This document shows positions 27,999-28,059 of a stretch of DNA of 28,059 nt, in pieces. Where the stretch lies: NCBI GenBank assembly GCA_001275005.1, contig JWZX01003023.1, positions 1 to 28,059 on the forward strand. Direction: 5' to 3'. Numbering within the stretch: position 1 is the stretch's first letter; each line of letters begins with the position of its first letter. A model generated the notes under the pieces. That model searched no databases and had not been told where the DNA came from. It saw only the letters and a list, made by a program, of their open reading frames with translations. The translations under genes and the position numbers were made by a program. This stretch comes from Chrysochromulina tobinii. Its lineage: Eukaryota > Haptophyta > Prymnesiales > Chrysochromulinaceae.

Positions 27999-28059
<61 letters not shown>
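25385..28059 (+). CDS. DnaJ (J-domain) protein with coiled coil and C-terminal FHA domain; 3' partial
   Basis: The ATG at 25385 opens a protein that runs past the window end. Residues 1-55 (NAEEALGLARRKLSEGDTAGAMKWVEKSLHMY) resemble the N-terminal helical region of DNAJB12/B14-type J proteins. The J domain spans about 68-128 with an intact HPD at 96-98, so it should stimulate an Hsp70. Then come a Pro-Gln repeat, a long Glu/Ala/Arg coiled coil (about 225-400), an Ala/Gly-rich linker with three SAEIANLTRS units, and an FHA domain (about 562-710) with ILGR, YGIRDPRVSRKHV and TALGSNPV, closest in wording to aprataxin/PNKP-type FHA. The frame must shift by one base near 27445-27456 so that YLWPGDTLNLV completes the FHA; a lost G in GGGAG would do it. 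The new frame stays open to the end, reading acidic Glu/Ala repeats and then poly-Ala. Confidence 0.82.
25894..25983 (+). repeat. (CAGCCG)n coding repeat, Pro-Gln tract
   Basis: Four CAG codons are followed by about thirteen CCGCAG hexamers in frame, giving poly-Gln then (Pro-Gln)n between the J domain and the coiled coil. It is a microsatellite likely to vary in length. Confidence 0.95.
26495..26557 (+). repeat. Three 21-base coding repeats (EVLALRN/S/H)
   Basis: GAGGTGCTCGCATTGCGA units occur three times in frame, extending the coiled coil by heptads. The 21-base period equals one heptad, so length changes would keep register. Confidence 0.9.
26951..27040 (+). repeat. Three 30-base coding repeats (SAEIANLTRS)
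   Basis: Units at 26951, 26981 and 27011 are nearly identical. Each holds GAGATTG-C-CAATCTC, a 7-base inverted repeat, giving three regularly spaced small hairpins in the mRNA just before the FHA domain. Confidence 0.9.
27879..27976 (+). repeat. 17-base direct repeats flanking a CATCAG-type segment
   Basis: GCGTCTCGAGAGGATGC occurs at 27879-27895 and 27960-27976. The DNA between carries CTGATGAGG, GGTCATCAG and GGTCATCGG words like those in introns elsewhere in the window. The frame is open through it, so it may be coding or an intron. Confidence 0.75.
28000..28059 (+). repeat. (GGC)n trinucleotide run reaching the window end
   Basis: An uninterrupted GCG/GGC array of at least 59 bases encodes poly-Ala in the frame carried over from the FHA domain. 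The window stops inside it, so its length is unknown and may reflect a contig end. Confidence 0.9.

Noticed and set aside
1-28059. Searches for tRNA or rRNA genes, transposase or reverse-transcriptase genes, and viral genes
   Set aside because: No tRNA-like A/B box arrangement, rRNA segment, mobile-element protein or viral protein was recognised by eye.

Overview
The window is nuclear DNA from a GC-rich, unicellular, photosynthetic eukaryote with a complex red-type plastid, most likely a haptophyte and possibly a pelagophyte or another red-lineage alga. Four things point this way. A nuclear plastid ATP synthase gamma gene starts with a signal peptide ending in an AFQAP-like junction and lacks the green-lineage redox cysteine loop. 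Introns are few and short, with AG acceptors. Coding DNA is very rich in Ala, Pro and Arg codons. Gene order is compact with frequent strand switches and no operon logic. I cannot name the species from sequence alone.

Layout. 1-1691: two tandem minus-strand copies of a drug/metabolite-transporter (triose-phosphate/nucleotide-sugar type) gene, the first cut by the window edge. 1692-2936: non-coding DNA with small repeats and a palindrome. 2937-9327 (minus): a very large gene with a Ki-67-like N-terminal FHA domain, a long Ser/Thr-Pro-rich repetitive middle with RVxF-type motifs, an acidic stretch, two SAP motifs and a Tudor-like module. 9854-12838 (minus): a spliced gene with two cyclic-nucleotide-binding-like domains. 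13166-14074 (minus): NnrU/Z-ISO-like membrane protein. 14214-15036 (plus): MND1 meiotic recombination factor, three exons. 15207-15803 (minus): flavin-reductase-like split-barrel protein. 15953-17020 (plus): TylF-type methyltransferase. 17299-18759 (plus): FAD amine oxidase. 19106-20462 (minus): SLC25 carrier whose intron is flanked by direct repeats. 20723-21535 (plus): methionine sulfoxide reductase B. 21600-22691 (plus): RAD1 of the 9-1-1 clamp. 23203-24787 (minus): plastid ATP synthase gamma. 25385 to the window end (plus): DnaJ protein with coiled coil and a C-terminal FHA domain.

The genes do not form one pathway. Several serve chromosomes and genome maintenance (Ki-67-like scaffold, MND1, RAD1, and possibly the DnaJ-FHA protein); others serve plastid energy supply, redox repair and small-molecule metabolism. 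The most interesting signals are the Ki-67-like FHA/SAP protein, the J-domain plus FHA fusion, and introns sharing a CCTCTGATG-type word, one of them bounded by a direct repeat carrying the splice sites, which looks like recent intron gain. Two long genes (Ki-67-like and DnaJ-FHA) each need a one-base frame change inside repeats or G-runs, so assembly indels or tiny introns must be considered there.
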